From NCBI GenBank assembly GCA_002368665.1, contig DFEK01000005.1:62001-126000 (forward strand): 64,000 nt of DNA. Direction: 5' to 3'. The translations under genes were made by a program, and so were the position numbers. The notes beneath the pieces are model-generated. The model ran no database searches. It was not told the origin of the DNA and saw only the letters and a program-made list of their open reading frames with translations. Shown piece after piece: positions 50,311 through 58,585 of this stretch. The number at the start of each line of letters is the position of its first letter. The stretch's first letter is position 1. The stretch is from Lachnospiraceae bacterium UBA3804 (GTDB taxonomy: Bacteria > Bacillota > Clostridia > Lachnospirales > Lachnospiraceae).

Positions 50311-50846
50311 TGGCTAACACATTAAATATTCTTTTGGCCGGATTCGGTGGACAGGGTATCCTTTTCGCCGGTAAAACCATCGCTTATTCAGGACTTTTGG
50401 ACGGCAAGGAACTTTCCTGGCTTCCTTCTTACGGACCTGAAATGCGTGGCGGTACCTGTAACTGCTCCGTAGTACTTTCCGATGAATCCATCGGATCTCC
50501 GTTAGTTACCACTCCCGACGTACTGATCGCCATGAACCGTCCTTCCCTGGAGAAATTCGTGGACAAAGTAGTACCCGGCGGAACCATCCTTGTCGACAGC
50601 TCCATGATCGACATCAAGGTAGAGCGTACGGACGTAAACGTATACTATGTGGACGCAACCAAGATTGCGGACGAAAACAATATGCACAGCTGTGCCATCA
50701 TCATCCTTGTCGGCAAAATGTTCAAGGAGCTCGGCTTCTGCAGCAAGGAAGCACTTGACGGAGCCATCCAGAAAGTTATTCCCGCCAAGAAGGCAGCCAT
50801 GCTCGAACTCAACCAGAAGGCACTTGAGATCGGCCAGAACGCATAA
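50310..50846 (+). CDS. 2-oxoacid:ferredoxin oxidoreductase, gamma subunit
   Basis: A 178-residue gamma subunit with the N-terminal FGGQGILFAGKTIAY signature and the SYGPEMRGGTCNC motif. Its ATG overlaps the beta stop (TAATG) with GGGAGG upstream. It completes the delta-alpha-beta-gamma set. The 480 bases after it hold structured repeats and no gene. Confidence 0.93.
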   Translation: MANTLNILLAGFGGQGILFAGKTIAYSGLLDGKELSWLPSYGPEMRGGTCNCSVVLSDESIGSPLVTTPDVLIAMNRPSLEKFVDKVVPGGTILVDSSMIDIKVERTDVNVYYVDATKIADENNMHSCAIIILVGKMFKELGFCSKEALDGAIQKVIPAKKAAMLELNQKALEIGQNA

Positions 50847-50860
50847 TTGGATATGATTTT

Positions 50861-50992
50861 GGCTCGCACGTGAGCATCACGCCTTCGACAGGGATTCGGT
50901 AAATCTTCGGGGCTCGTTGGCAGCACATAATTAGTGGCACAATACCCTCGATTTAAACTCACCCTTTACGAAGCCTACATGCTCACGGCTCG
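50861..50992. repeat. Possible third structured element, copy C
   Basis: CGTGAGCAT (50869-50877) and ATGCTCACG (50979-50987) form a perfect 9-bp inverted repeat enclosing about 100 non-coding bases. Read on the minus strand, it has a GAGGG start and an AACGAGCCCCGAAGA stretch that resemble copies A and B. The match is weak and the inner stems are poor. Confidence 0.35.
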
Positions 50993-51035
50993 ATATAATA
51001 ATTTAGAATTATGCTTCGCAAGCGACCTCTTTGCT

Positions 51036-51191
51036 GGAGCCGAGAGATTCGTATTTTTCCCTGAGGTGGCTTGCGGAGGCGTCGGTACTTAATGAGCGCG
51101 TTGTTTTGTACGCGCGAATTTAGTTCCGCTACGCCGGAGGATAGAGCCGCAAGGCGTCCCCGAAGGGAAATGTACGAATCTAGGCGGCTCC
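51036..51191 (+). repeat. Structured intergenic element, copy B
   Basis: The 5' arm (GGAGCC then AGATTCGTA, 51036-51053) pairs with TACGAATCT and GGCTCC at 51173-51191, and the stem extends inward through TTTCCC/GGGAAA. Inside are a GGCTTGCGGAGGCG part, a long imperfect hairpin (GGTACTTAATGAGCGCG against CGCGCGAATTTAGTTCC), and GCC-GCAA-GGC. Order and several blocks match copy A, with different outer-arm sequence, which points to conserved structure. Confidence 0.6.
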
Positions 51192-51279
51192 CCAGAGGAA
51201 ATTTGCGAATCTAGGCGGCTCCCCCAAGGGCTGGGGAATGTACGAATCTAGGCGGCTCCGTTGAGGGGAAATAGTAGAG
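51153..51279 (+). repeat. Tandem repeat of the 3' arm of element B
   Basis: Three units of 30, 31 and 37 bases (51153-51182, 51183-51213, 51214-51250) and a partial fourth (51251-51279). Each reads GGCGnCTCCCC, a short G-rich part, then TACGAATCTA (TGCGAATCTA in unit 2). All can pair with the single 5' arm at 51036-51053. Confidence 0.85.
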
Positions 51280-51326
51280 TTGTGAACGTACTAAATAATT
51301 TTGATAACCAGGAAAGGAGATTCGGT

Positions 51327-51875
51327 ATGAACGAGATTAAGGAAATTGCGATGCGTATCAAAGAGCTCCGCGAGATTTGTGACTATACCGAAGAGGAAGT
51401 GGCGTCCCGCCTCGGCGTTTCCGTTGAGGAATACAAGCAGTACGAGGAAGACGGCCAGGGAATTCCGATCAATGTGATTTATCAGCTTTCCAAAATGTAT
51501 AAAGTGGACTTTTCCGAAATTCTGACGGGCGTAAGCGCGAAGCTTACCACCTATCAGGTCGTTCGTAAGGGAGAAGGCAAGATTGCGGACAGATATCCCG
51601 GATATCATTTCCAGGATTTGGCATTCCATTATGCCAATATGATCATGCAGCCGTTTATCGTAACCCTGGATCCTTCGGACAAACCCGCGGATTTAGTCTC
51701 TCACAGGGGGGAAGAATTTAACCTTGTGCTCAAGGGCACTGTCGTCGTCACCCACGGTGACAAGGAATTGGTTTTGAACGCAGGCGACAGTATTTATTTT
51801 AACCCGACTTACCCGCACGGACAGAGATGCGGCGGCGACGAGCCGGCAATCTTCCTTACCATGATTGCGGAGTAA
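51327..51875 (+). CDS. XRE-cupin transcriptional regulator
   Basis: A 182-residue regulator: N-terminal XRE helix-turn-helix (about 8-62, with YTEEEVASRLGVSVEEYKQYE) and a C-terminal cupin (about 105-180, SHRGEEFNLVLKGTVVV, NPTYPHGQ) that probably senses a small molecule. ATG 51327 follows GGAAAGGAG at 51311-51319. An acyl-CoA synthetase gene follows 20 bases on; this pairing suggests the regulator controls that gene in response to its substrate or product. Confidence 0.92.
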   Translation: MNEIKEIAMRIKELREICDYTEEEVASRLGVSVEEYKQYEEDGQGIPINVIYQLSKMYKVDFSEILTGVSAKLTTYQVVRKGEGKIADRYPGYHFQDLAFHYANMIMQPFIVTLDPSDKPADLVSHRGEEFNLVLKGTVVVTHGDKELVLNAGDSIYFNPTYPHGQRCGGDEPAIFLTMIAE

Positions 51876-51895
51876 GGGGACCCAGGAGAGAGAAA

Positions 51896-53563
51896 ATGTT
51901 AGAAAAGTTTTTACCCAGAATTGAGTTTGATTCTTACGAAGATTTTAAGAAAAATTATACCGTTAATATTCCGGACGGATTTAACTTCGGATATGACATT
52001 GTAGATGCTTGGGCAAAGGAAGAGCCCGAGAAACGCGCACTGGTATGGTGCGATGACCACGACCACGAAAGAACCTTTACCTTTACGGAGATTTCCAAAT
52101 TAAGTAACCGTGTGGCAAACATGTTTGCCGACAGAGGTTTTAAAAAGGGCGACGTGGTAATGCTGATCTTAAGACGCCGCTGGGAGTACTGGATTACCGC
52201 AGTGGGCCTGATGAAATTAGGCGTTATCATTGTTCCCGGTACCTTACAGCTTACCAAAAAGGATATCGCATACCGTGCAAATGCCGCATATATCAAGGCT
52301 TTTGTATGCGTAAACGACCCTTATGTTATGGAGCAGATGGAACTTGCAAAGCCCGAAGCTCCCTGCATCAGAGAGATTTTTGTAACCGAGACCGACAAAG
52401 AGGGCTGGACCAATCTGGATACTGAGATCATGAAGTATCCGGATACTTTCACACGTCCTGTCGGCGAAGAGGCAACCAAGAATACGGATATTATGCAGAT
52501 TTACTTCACTTCCGGAACCACCGGAATGCCGAAGATGGTCTGCCATAATTATAACCACCCCTTAGGTCACATCGTGACTGCGAAATATTGGCAGCAGGTA
52601 CAGGAGAACAAGCTCCACATGAGCGTTTCCGATTCCGGCTGGGCGAAGTTCGGATGGGGTAAAATTTACGGCCAGTGGATCTGCGGCGCAACGGTTTTTG
52701 CGTATGACATGGACCGGTTCCATGCCAACAATCTGCTTGCCATGATTGAAAAATACAAGCTCACTACATTCTGCGCACCTCCGACGATGTATCGTTTCAT
52801 GCTGCAGGAAGACGTGGCAAGCTATGATTTATCCAGTGTTCAGCATTGGGCAACCGCTGGAGAACCTTTAAATCCCGAGGTGTTTAACCGTTGGGAAGAA
52901 CTGACCGGACATAAGATTGCTTCCGGTTTCGGACAGACCGAAGGTACGGTTTTAATCGCAAACTTCCCCTGGTTTGAAGCAAAGCCCGGTACGCTCGGCA
53001 AATTATCCCCGATCTACGATATTCACTTAATGAACACCGACGGTGCGGAATGTGCACAGGGTGAAGAGGGCGAGATCTGCATCTGCTCCTTAAAGAAGAA
53101 TCACCCGGTCGGACTTTTTGTCGGATATTATAAGAACGAGGAAATGACCGAAGAAGCGCTTGGCAGCGGTATTTACAACTTAAAAGACGTTGCATGGGAA
53201 GATACCGACGGATATTACTGGTTCGTCGGACGTCACGATGACGTAATCAAGTGCTCCGGTTACCGTATCGGACCTTTCGAGGTTGAATCCGCGTTAATCG
53301 AGCATCCCGCAGTCGTAGAGTGCGCCATCACCGCAGCTCCGGATCCCATCCGTGGCCAGGTGGTTAAGGCAACCGTCGTACTGGCAAAGGGCTATGAACC
53401 CAGCGAAGAGTTGATCAAAGAGCTGCAGAATCATGTTAAACATGCGACTGCACCTTACAAATATCCGAGAATCGTGGAATTCGTTGACGAGCTTCCCAAG
53501 ACCCTGGGCGGCAAGATCAAGCGTGCACAGATTCGTAACGAGGACATGAACAAGGCAAAATAA
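51896..53563 (+). CDS. AMP-forming acyl-CoA synthetase
   Basis: A 555-residue ANL-superfamily enzyme that activates a carboxylic acid to its acyl-CoA via acyl-AMP. Motifs: P-loop FTSGTTGMPK (about 204-213), SGFGQTEGT, GRHDDVIKCSGYRIGPFE hinge, and C-terminal lysine region KTLGGKIKR. It resembles medium-chain/acetyl-CoA synthetase-like members; substrate unknown. ATG 51896 is supported by CAGGAGAG. Its neighbour, the 2-oxoacid oxidoreductase, also yields acyl-CoA, so both may serve the same branched or aromatic acid pool. Confidence 0.92.
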   Translation: MLEKFLPRIEFDSYEDFKKNYTVNIPDGFNFGYDIVDAWAKEEPEKRALVWCDDHDHERTFTFTEISKLSNRVANMFADRGFKKGDVVMLILRRRWEYWITAVGLMKLGVIIVPGTLQLTKKDIAYRANAAYIKAFVCVNDPYVMEQMELAKPEAPCIREIFVTETDKEGWTNLDTEIMKYPDTFTRPVGEEATKNTDIMQIYFTSGTTGMPKMVCHNYNHPLGHIVTAKYWQQVQENKLHMSVSDSGWAKFGWGKIYGQWICGATVFAYDMDRFHANNLLAMIEKYKLTTFCAPPTMYRFMLQEDVASYDLSSVQHWATAGEPLNPEVFNRWEELTGHKIASGFGQTEGTVLIANFPWFEAKPGTLGKLSPIYDIHLMNTDGAECAQGEEGEICICSLKKNHPVGLFVGYYKNEEMTEEALGSGIYNLKDVAWEDTDGYYWFVGRHDDVIKCSGYRIGPFEVESALIEHPAVVECAITAAPDPIRGQVVKATVVLAKGYEPSEELIKELQNHVKHATAPYKYPRIVEFVDELPKTLGGKIKRAQIRNEDMNKAK

Positions 53564-53591
53564 GTCTTGCCGGGGCAGGTACAAGGAGAGC

Positions 53592-54431
53592 ATGGGCGAA
53601 GCAAAGAAGAAAAAGCAAAACCGAAAAGCTGCGGCGAAAAAGGCACAGCGGAAACGCTCCGTGGCACTGATCCTTGGCCTGATGGCCGTTTTGGTTGCGG
53701 TATCCGTCTGCATCTGGATCGTAGTCTACCGCATCAGTTTCACGGTCAAAGAGCACGGCAATTATTCCGTGGGATTAAACGATGACGGAACCATCATCGG
53801 ATTCGATGCGTCCAACATCAAGATGTGCGATTATTCCAAGATCAACATTCCGGAAGAGGAAATCGTTCCATCACAGGAGGACATTGACAGTGCGATCGCA
53901 TCCATGATGGAGGCGCAGGGATTAAAAGCGGAGAACTTAACCGATGCTTTTGTCCAAGCGTATATGCCCGATATGGGCAGTACGGTGAAGGAATATCGCG
54001 AAACATACAAAGAAAGACAGAAAGAAGTCAATCTTGAGCGGTATCTTCTGACGTATCTAAACGAGCATTGCGAAGTAAAAGGATATCCGGAAGGATATTT
54101 GGAAGGCCTGATGGGCCTGATCAAAAAACTTGAGCCCAACGAGAATTTTTCCGGGAAAGAATATTATGCCCTGCTTCGTGTAAAAGCGCAGAGAAACGCC
54201 AATCAGGCATCCATCCTGCAGGCCGTTTACGAGAAAGAAGGCTTAACGATCAGTGAAGCCAACAAAGACCGTGTACTGAATGCTTACGGAGTGGATAAGA
54301 AATATGCTTCCACGCTGGAGGAGAAGTACGGAAAAGGATTTTTAAATCAGGCAGCAATCGAATTTGCCGTGCTTGATTATTTAAAAGAAAATGCAGTAAA
54401 CATCGAAAAAACGCAAGAAAAAGAGCAATAA
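53592..54431 (+). CDS. Membrane-anchored trigger-factor/SurA-like protein
   Basis: A 279-residue protein with a Lys/Arg-rich start, one membrane helix at about 24-46 and an external helical domain. The segment after the helix (YSKINIPEEEIVPSQEDIDS) and the following helices resemble the C-terminal chaperone arms of trigger factor, without its ribosome-binding or PPIase domains. This is a pattern judgement. It starts 28 bases after the synthetase gene and 24 before the CofE-like gene. Confidence 0.55.
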   Translation: MGEAKKKKQNRKAAAKKAQRKRSVALILGLMAVLVAVSVCIWIVVYRISFTVKEHGNYSVGLNDDGTIIGFDASNIKMCDYSKINIPEEEIVPSQEDIDSAIASMMEAQGLKAENLTDAFVQAYMPDMGSTVKEYRETYKERQKEVNLERYLLTYLNEHCEVKGYPEGYLEGLMGLIKKLEPNENFSGKEYYALLRVKAQRNANQASILQAVYEKEGLTISEANKDRVLNAYGVDKKYASTLEEKYGKGFLNQAAIEFAVLDYLKENAVNIEKTQEKEQ

Positions 54432-54455
54432 TGCGGTTTTAAGGAGGAGTTTTAC

Positions 54456-55652
54456 ATGGAAAGACGAGTAGGAACAGTATCCAGAGGCATTCGTTGCCCG
54501 ATCATCAGAGAAGGAGACAATTTGGTTGATATCGCTGTGGAAAGCGTGCTTGGCGCAGCCGAGTCCGAGGGATTTTCCCTTCGTGACCGCGATGTAATCG
54601 CTTTAACCGAGTCGATTGTGGCAAGAGCACAGGGTAACTATGCAACGGTTGATGATATCGCCGAAGACGTTAAGAATAAATTAGGCGGCGGAACCGTCGG
54701 CGTTATTTTCCCCATTCTTTCCAGAAACCGTTTCGCGATCAACTTAAAGGGTATCGCAAGAGGATGCAAGAAAGTTGTTCTGATGCTTTCCTATCCTTCC
54801 GATGAAGTGGGAAATGCACTCCTTAGCTGGGATCAGATTGACGAAGCAGGCGTCAATCCCTATTCCGACGTTTTAAGCCTTGAGAAGTACAGAGAACTGT
54901 TCGGATACAAGAAACATGAGTTTACCGGCGTGGATTACATCGAATACTATTCCGATCTGATCAAAGAAGAGGGTGCAGAGGTTGAGGTTGTTTTCGCAAA
55001 TCAGGCAAAGACGATCTTGGACTATACCGACTGCATCATCAACTGCGACATCCATACCAGAAAGAGAACCAAGAGAATTCTTCTTGCAGGCGGCGCAAAG
55101 GTTGTTTGCGGACTGGACGACATCATGAACGCACCGGTGAACGGCAGCGGATATAACTCAAAGTACGGCTTACTCGGATCCAACAAGTCCACCGAGAACA
55201 AGGTTAAGCTTTTCCCGAGAGAAGAGTGCAAAGAGCTTGTTCTTGAGATTCAGGAGCAGATCTTAGCCCGTACCGGAAAACACGTGGAAGTTATGGTTTA
55301 CGGTGACGGTGCTTTCAAAGATCCCCAGGGTAAAATCTGGGAGCTTGCGGATCCCGTTGTATCTCCCGCATTTACCGACGGACTCATCGGTACTCCGAAC
55401 GAACTGAAATTAAAATATCTTGCAGATAACGATTTCGCAAACCTTTCCGGTGAAGCACTTCGTGATGCTATTTCCGAGAGCATTAAGTCCAAACAGTCCA
55501 ACCTTGTTGGTAACATGGCTTCCCAGGGTACCACTCCGAGACAGCTTACCGACCTGATCGGATCCCTTTGCGACTTAACCTCCGGCTCCGGTGACAAGGG
55601 TACGCCGATCGTTTTGATCCAGGGATATTTCGACAATTATACGACTGCGTAA
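54456..55652 (+). CDS. Coenzyme F420-0:L-glutamate ligase-like (CofE family) protein
   Basis: A 398-residue protein related to CofE, which adds glutamate to coenzyme F420. Seen: RDVIALTESIVARAQG near 45-60, FPILSRNRFAINLKGIARG, MVYGDGAFKDP and DKGTPIVLIQGYFDN near the C-terminus. Other F420 genes are not in the window and F420 is not expected in these bacteria, so it probably makes a different gamma-glutamyl or amide bond. TTAAGGAGG precedes the ATG. Confidence 0.82.
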   Translation: MERRVGTVSRGIRCPIIREGDNLVDIAVESVLGAAESEGFSLRDRDVIALTESIVARAQGNYATVDDIAEDVKNKLGGGTVGVIFPILSRNRFAINLKGIARGCKKVVLMLSYPSDEVGNALLSWDQIDEAGVNPYSDVLSLEKYRELFGYKKHEFTGVDYIEYYSDLIKEEGAEVEVVFANQAKTILDYTDCIINCDIHTRKRTKRILLAGGAKVVCGLDDIMNAPVNGSGYNSKYGLLGSNKSTENKVKLFPREECKELVLEIQEQILARTGKHVEVMVYGDGAFKDPQGKIWELADPVVSPAFTDGLIGTPNELKLKYLADNDFANLSGEALRDAISESIKSKQSNLVGNMASQGTTPRQLTDLIGSLCDLTSGSGDKGTPIVLIQGYFDNYTTA

Positions 55653-55706
55653 ATCGAAGTCTTTGTACCGTTTGTGTCGTTTCCGGCAGGAAAAGGAGAT
55701 ATCAAC

Positions 55707-56249
55707 ATGGGAACAAAAGGTAAAAACACCGTTCGTGACATTGTGGTCGGAATCGTATGTCTGATTCTGGGCGTACTGTTTCTGGTCTTTAAAAATCAGG
55801 TATTTGATGCAATCTACGGCCTCTTCCTTTGGGGGCTTGCCATCGGCTTCTGGGTAGCCGGCGTTGTCGGTATTATCTTTTTCATCAAAGACCGTAGCAG
55901 GGTCGGAAGCCTTATTATGGCGATCGTATCCATTATATCCGGTATTCTTTTGGTGGTATTTAAGGATCTGATCATATGGGTTTTATGCTTTACCATAGGC
56001 GTATTGCTTTTCCTGGACGGAGTCTTTAAAATCTCCAAAGCCGTTACCTACATGAAAGCCAAGGCCAAAGGTGCGGCAATTCCGCTCTGCTTTGGTATCA
56101 TCAATATCATTCTCGGCGCGCTGGCGATTCTTTCGCCCATTCGTTTTGCGGAACAGATCGGAGCATTCATCGTAGTCATCGGCGGTATCGTACTGATTGT
56201 TTACGGTATCCAGTGCTTAATTTCCGGAGTAAGCGAGTCCAAGAACTAA
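55707..56249 (+). CDS. DUF308 (HdeD-like) membrane protein
   Basis: A 180-residue protein with six hydrophobic helices in three pairs, each with a Gly-rich turn, the pattern of the DUF308/HdeD family. The family's role is unknown in Firmicutes; HdeD is an acid-stress protein in E. coli. ATG 55707 follows AAAAGGAG. greA begins 15 bases later. Confidence 0.85.
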   Translation: MGTKGKNTVRDIVVGIVCLILGVLFLVFKNQVFDAIYGLFLWGLAIGFWVAGVVGIIFFIKDRSRVGSLIMAIVSIISGILLVVFKDLIIWVLCFTIGVLLFLDGVFKISKAVTYMKAKAKGAAIPLCFGIINIILGALAILSPIRFAEQIGAFIVVIGGIVLIVYGIQCLISGVSESKN

Positions 56250-56264
56250 ACGGAGGTCTTAAGG

Positions 56265-56768
56265 ATGAATGACCAAATGACAGCTTCCGATATCAAAAAG
56301 ATTGAGGAAGAAATTGAATATCGTAAGATCACGCTTCGTCCGAAGCTTCTGGAAGATTTAAAAGAAGCCAGGGCACAGGGCGATTTAAGCGAAAACTTCG
56401 AGTATTACGCCGCAAAGCGTGCCAATAATAAAAACAACAGCCGTATCCGCTATCTGGAGAGAATGATCGGTACGGCGCAGATCATCGAGGATGATTCCAA
56501 GGACGATGAAGTCGGAATCAACAACTGGGTGACCATCTACATCGAAGAGGACGATGCGGAGGAAACGTATAAAATCGTAACACCGATCCGTGCCAACAGC
56601 CTAAAGGGCTTCATCAGCATCGAGTCACCTCTCGGCAAGGCACTTCTGAAACACAAAGTCGGTGATAAAGTGGAAGTAAAGGTAAACGATTCCTACAGTT
56701 ATATTGCGGAAATTCGTGACCTTGATTCCTCCACGGACGATTCGGAGGATGAAATCTCATCCTATTAA
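56265..56768 (+). CDS. greA: Transcription elongation factor GreA
   Basis: A 167-residue Gre factor that rescues backtracked RNA polymerase by stimulating RNA cleavage. The N-terminal coiled coil carries QGDLSENFEYYAAK with the acidic tip residues, and the C-terminal FKBP-like domain has SPLGKALLKHKVGDKVEVKV. It is followed by two hairpins. CGGAGG precedes the start. Confidence 0.95.
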   Translation: MNDQMTASDIKKIEEEIEYRKITLRPKLLEDLKEARAQGDLSENFEYYAAKRANNKNNSRIRYLERMIGTAQIIEDDSKDDEVGINNWVTIYIEEDDAEETYKIVTPIRANSLKGFISIESPLGKALLKHKVGDKVEVKVNDSYSYIAEIRDLDSSTDDSEDEISSY

Positions 56769-56774
56769 GGCACA

Positions 56775-56824
56775 AACGGTAAATACCGTTACATACTAAG
56801 GCAGACCACGCGGTCTGCCTTTAC
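56775..56824 (+). terminator. Hairpin and intrinsic terminator after greA
   Basis: AACGGT/ACCGTT (56775-56790) is followed by AAGGCAGACC/GGTCTGCCTT (56798-56821) around ACGC. The second stem is followed by TTACTT only, so termination depends on the T-rich stem end. Confidence 0.7.
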
Positions 56825-56849
56825 TTATTTGCAATATTTGTGCTATAAT
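56821..56849 (+). promoter_or_regulatory. Sigma-A promoter of the ade-leuS unit
   Basis: TTACTT (56821-56826), 17-base spacer, TATAAT (56844-56849) with TGC before the -10. The leader is too short for a purine riboswitch. Confidence 0.6.
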
Positions 56850-56889
56850 GTAATTTGATTTTTTATGGGCTTTTAAGAAGGTTTCAGGG

Positions 56890-58572
56890 ATGAAATTACT
56901 GTTGAAAAATGCCTTTGTGGCGAATGTTTTTACAGACGAGATCAGAAAGCAGGATGTTCTGATCGAAAATGACCGGATTATCGGCGTCGGGGAGTACTCC
57001 GAAGCGGATGAAGTCAGGGACTGCAGCGGACTTTCGATCTGCCCGGGCCTGATTGACGGACATATCCACATCGAGAGCACGATGATGACTCCGGCAGAAT
57101 TTGCCAAGGCGGCTTTGATCCACGGAACCACGGCTGTTGTGGCTGACCCGCACGAGATCGCCAATGTATGCGGCGTCGACGGAATCCGTTACATGCTGCA
57201 ATCCAGCGAAGGACTTCCGATGGACATTTTCTTCACGGCTCCGTCCTGTGTGCCCTCGACATCGTTTGATGAATCGGGCGCCGTCCTTACGGCCGAAGAT
57301 CTGAAACCCCTGTATGACAATCCGCGAATCCTGGGACTTGCGGAAGTCATGGATTATCCCGGAGTTGTTAAGCATTCTCCGGATGTACTCCGGAAGATGA
57401 AAGATGCCAAGGCTGCCGGCAAAGTGGTGGACGGACACGGTCCCCTGCTTCGGGGCAGAGACCTGGATACCTATATTGCGGCGGGCGTCGGCTCGGATCA
57501 TGAATGCTCCAATGCAGAAGAAGCCGTTGAAAAACTGGAGCGCGGACAGTACATCATGATCCGCGAGGGAACGGCAGCGAGAAACTTGGAATCCCTAATG
57601 CCGCTCTTTGATCCGAAATACAATCACAGATGCCTTCTCGTTACGGATGACTGCCATCCGGCGGATCTTTTAAACAGAGGGCATATCGATTACATCATAC
57701 ACAGAGCCGTCAACTTTGGCGCCGACCCGAAAGTGGCCCTTCGTATGGCAAGCTTGCAGGCGGCACAGTATTTTAAGATCCCCGATATGGGAGCCGTCGC
57801 ACCCGGATATATCGCAAACCTGGTTCTCGTGGAGGATATGGAGACATTCAAGGTAAAAGATGTCTATGTTCACGGTAAAGTTGCGGTAAAGAACGGAGAT
57901 CTCTGGGGTCAGGTTACACCGAAGGTGGATATTTCTCTGGAGGAAAGAGTGCGTGATACCTTCCGCATGAAACCCTGCAGAGCGGAAGATTTCGTGATCC
58001 GCGAAGAGAACGGATTGTGCAGGGTGATGGGCATCATTCCGGGACAGATCATTACGCACGAGCTGCATGAAGAAATCGATTTTACGGTAAACAGCGGAAT
58101 CGATCTGGACAGGGATATTTTAAAGATAGCCGTTATCGAAAGACACAAGGGAACCGGTCATAAGGGCATTGGTTTCATCAAGGGAATCGGCCTTAAGTCG
58201 GGAGCCATCGCATCGAGCGTATCCCACGATTCCCATAACGTCATCGTGATCGGGACATCCGATGAAGACATGGCGCTGGCCGCAAATGCCATTCTGCAGA
58301 TGGGCGGCGGGAATGTCGTAGTCGATAAAGGTGAGGTCGTAGCCCGTATGGCTCTTCCGATAGCGGGTCTGATGTCGGATTTTCCGGCCACGGAAACCGC
58401 GAAGTTTAACTACCACGTGCGTAAAGCGGTTCACGAACTCGGCGCACCGCATAACGTAGAGCCCTTCATGAACATGGCATTCGTAAGCCTTCCCGTTATT
58501 CCGGCTTTGAAAATGACCACACAGGGATTGGTTGATGTTGAGAAATTTGAGCGCATACCGCTGAAAGTATAA
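56890..58572 (+). CDS. ade: Adenine deaminase
   Basis: A 560-residue amidohydrolase-superfamily enzyme that converts adenine to hypoxanthine in purine salvage. Metal-site motifs: GHIHIESTMMTP, VADPHEIANVCG, LTDDCHP and the C-terminal adenine-deaminase domain with GHKGIGFIKG, AIASSVSHDSHN and PIAGLMSD. Length is normal. leuS starts 13 bases later, giving an ade-leuS transcript. Confidence 0.96.
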   Translation: MKLLLKNAFVANVFTDEIRKQDVLIENDRIIGVGEYSEADEVRDCSGLSICPGLIDGHIHIESTMMTPAEFAKAALIHGTTAVVADPHEIANVCGVDGIRYMLQSSEGLPMDIFFTAPSCVPSTSFDESGAVLTAEDLKPLYDNPRILGLAEVMDYPGVVKHSPDVLRKMKDAKAAGKVVDGHGPLLRGRDLDTYIAAGVGSDHECSNAEEAVEKLERGQYIMIREGTAARNLESLMPLFDPKYNHRCLLVTDDCHPADLLNRGHIDYIIHRAVNFGADPKVALRMASLQAAQYFKIPDMGAVAPGYIANLVLVEDMETFKVKDVYVHGKVAVKNGDLWGQVTPKVDISLEERVRDTFRMKPCRAEDFVIREENGLCRVMGIIPGQIITHELHEEIDFTVNSGIDLDRDILKIAVIERHKGTGHKGIGFIKGIGLKSGAIASSVSHDSHNVIVIGTSDEDMALAANAILQMGGGNVVVDKGEVVARMALPIAGLMSDFPATETAKFNYHVRKAVHELGAPHNVEPFMNMAFVSLPVIPALKMTTQGLVDVEKFERIPLKV

Positions 58573-58585
58573 AGGAGATTTAGAA

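Larger units (their letters stand above)
50847..51326. other. 480-base non-coding gap with structured elements
   Basis: Between the gamma subunit and the XRE-cupin gene no gene is seen. The gap holds element C, element B and the tandem repeat. A weak promoter-like TTGTGA at 51280-51285 precedes the regulator; its -10 is poor. Confidence 0.7.

Noticed and set aside
51153..51279. CRISPR array
   Set aside because: Units directly abut, contain no unique spacers, and no cas genes are present; it is a tandem repeat of one arm of element B.
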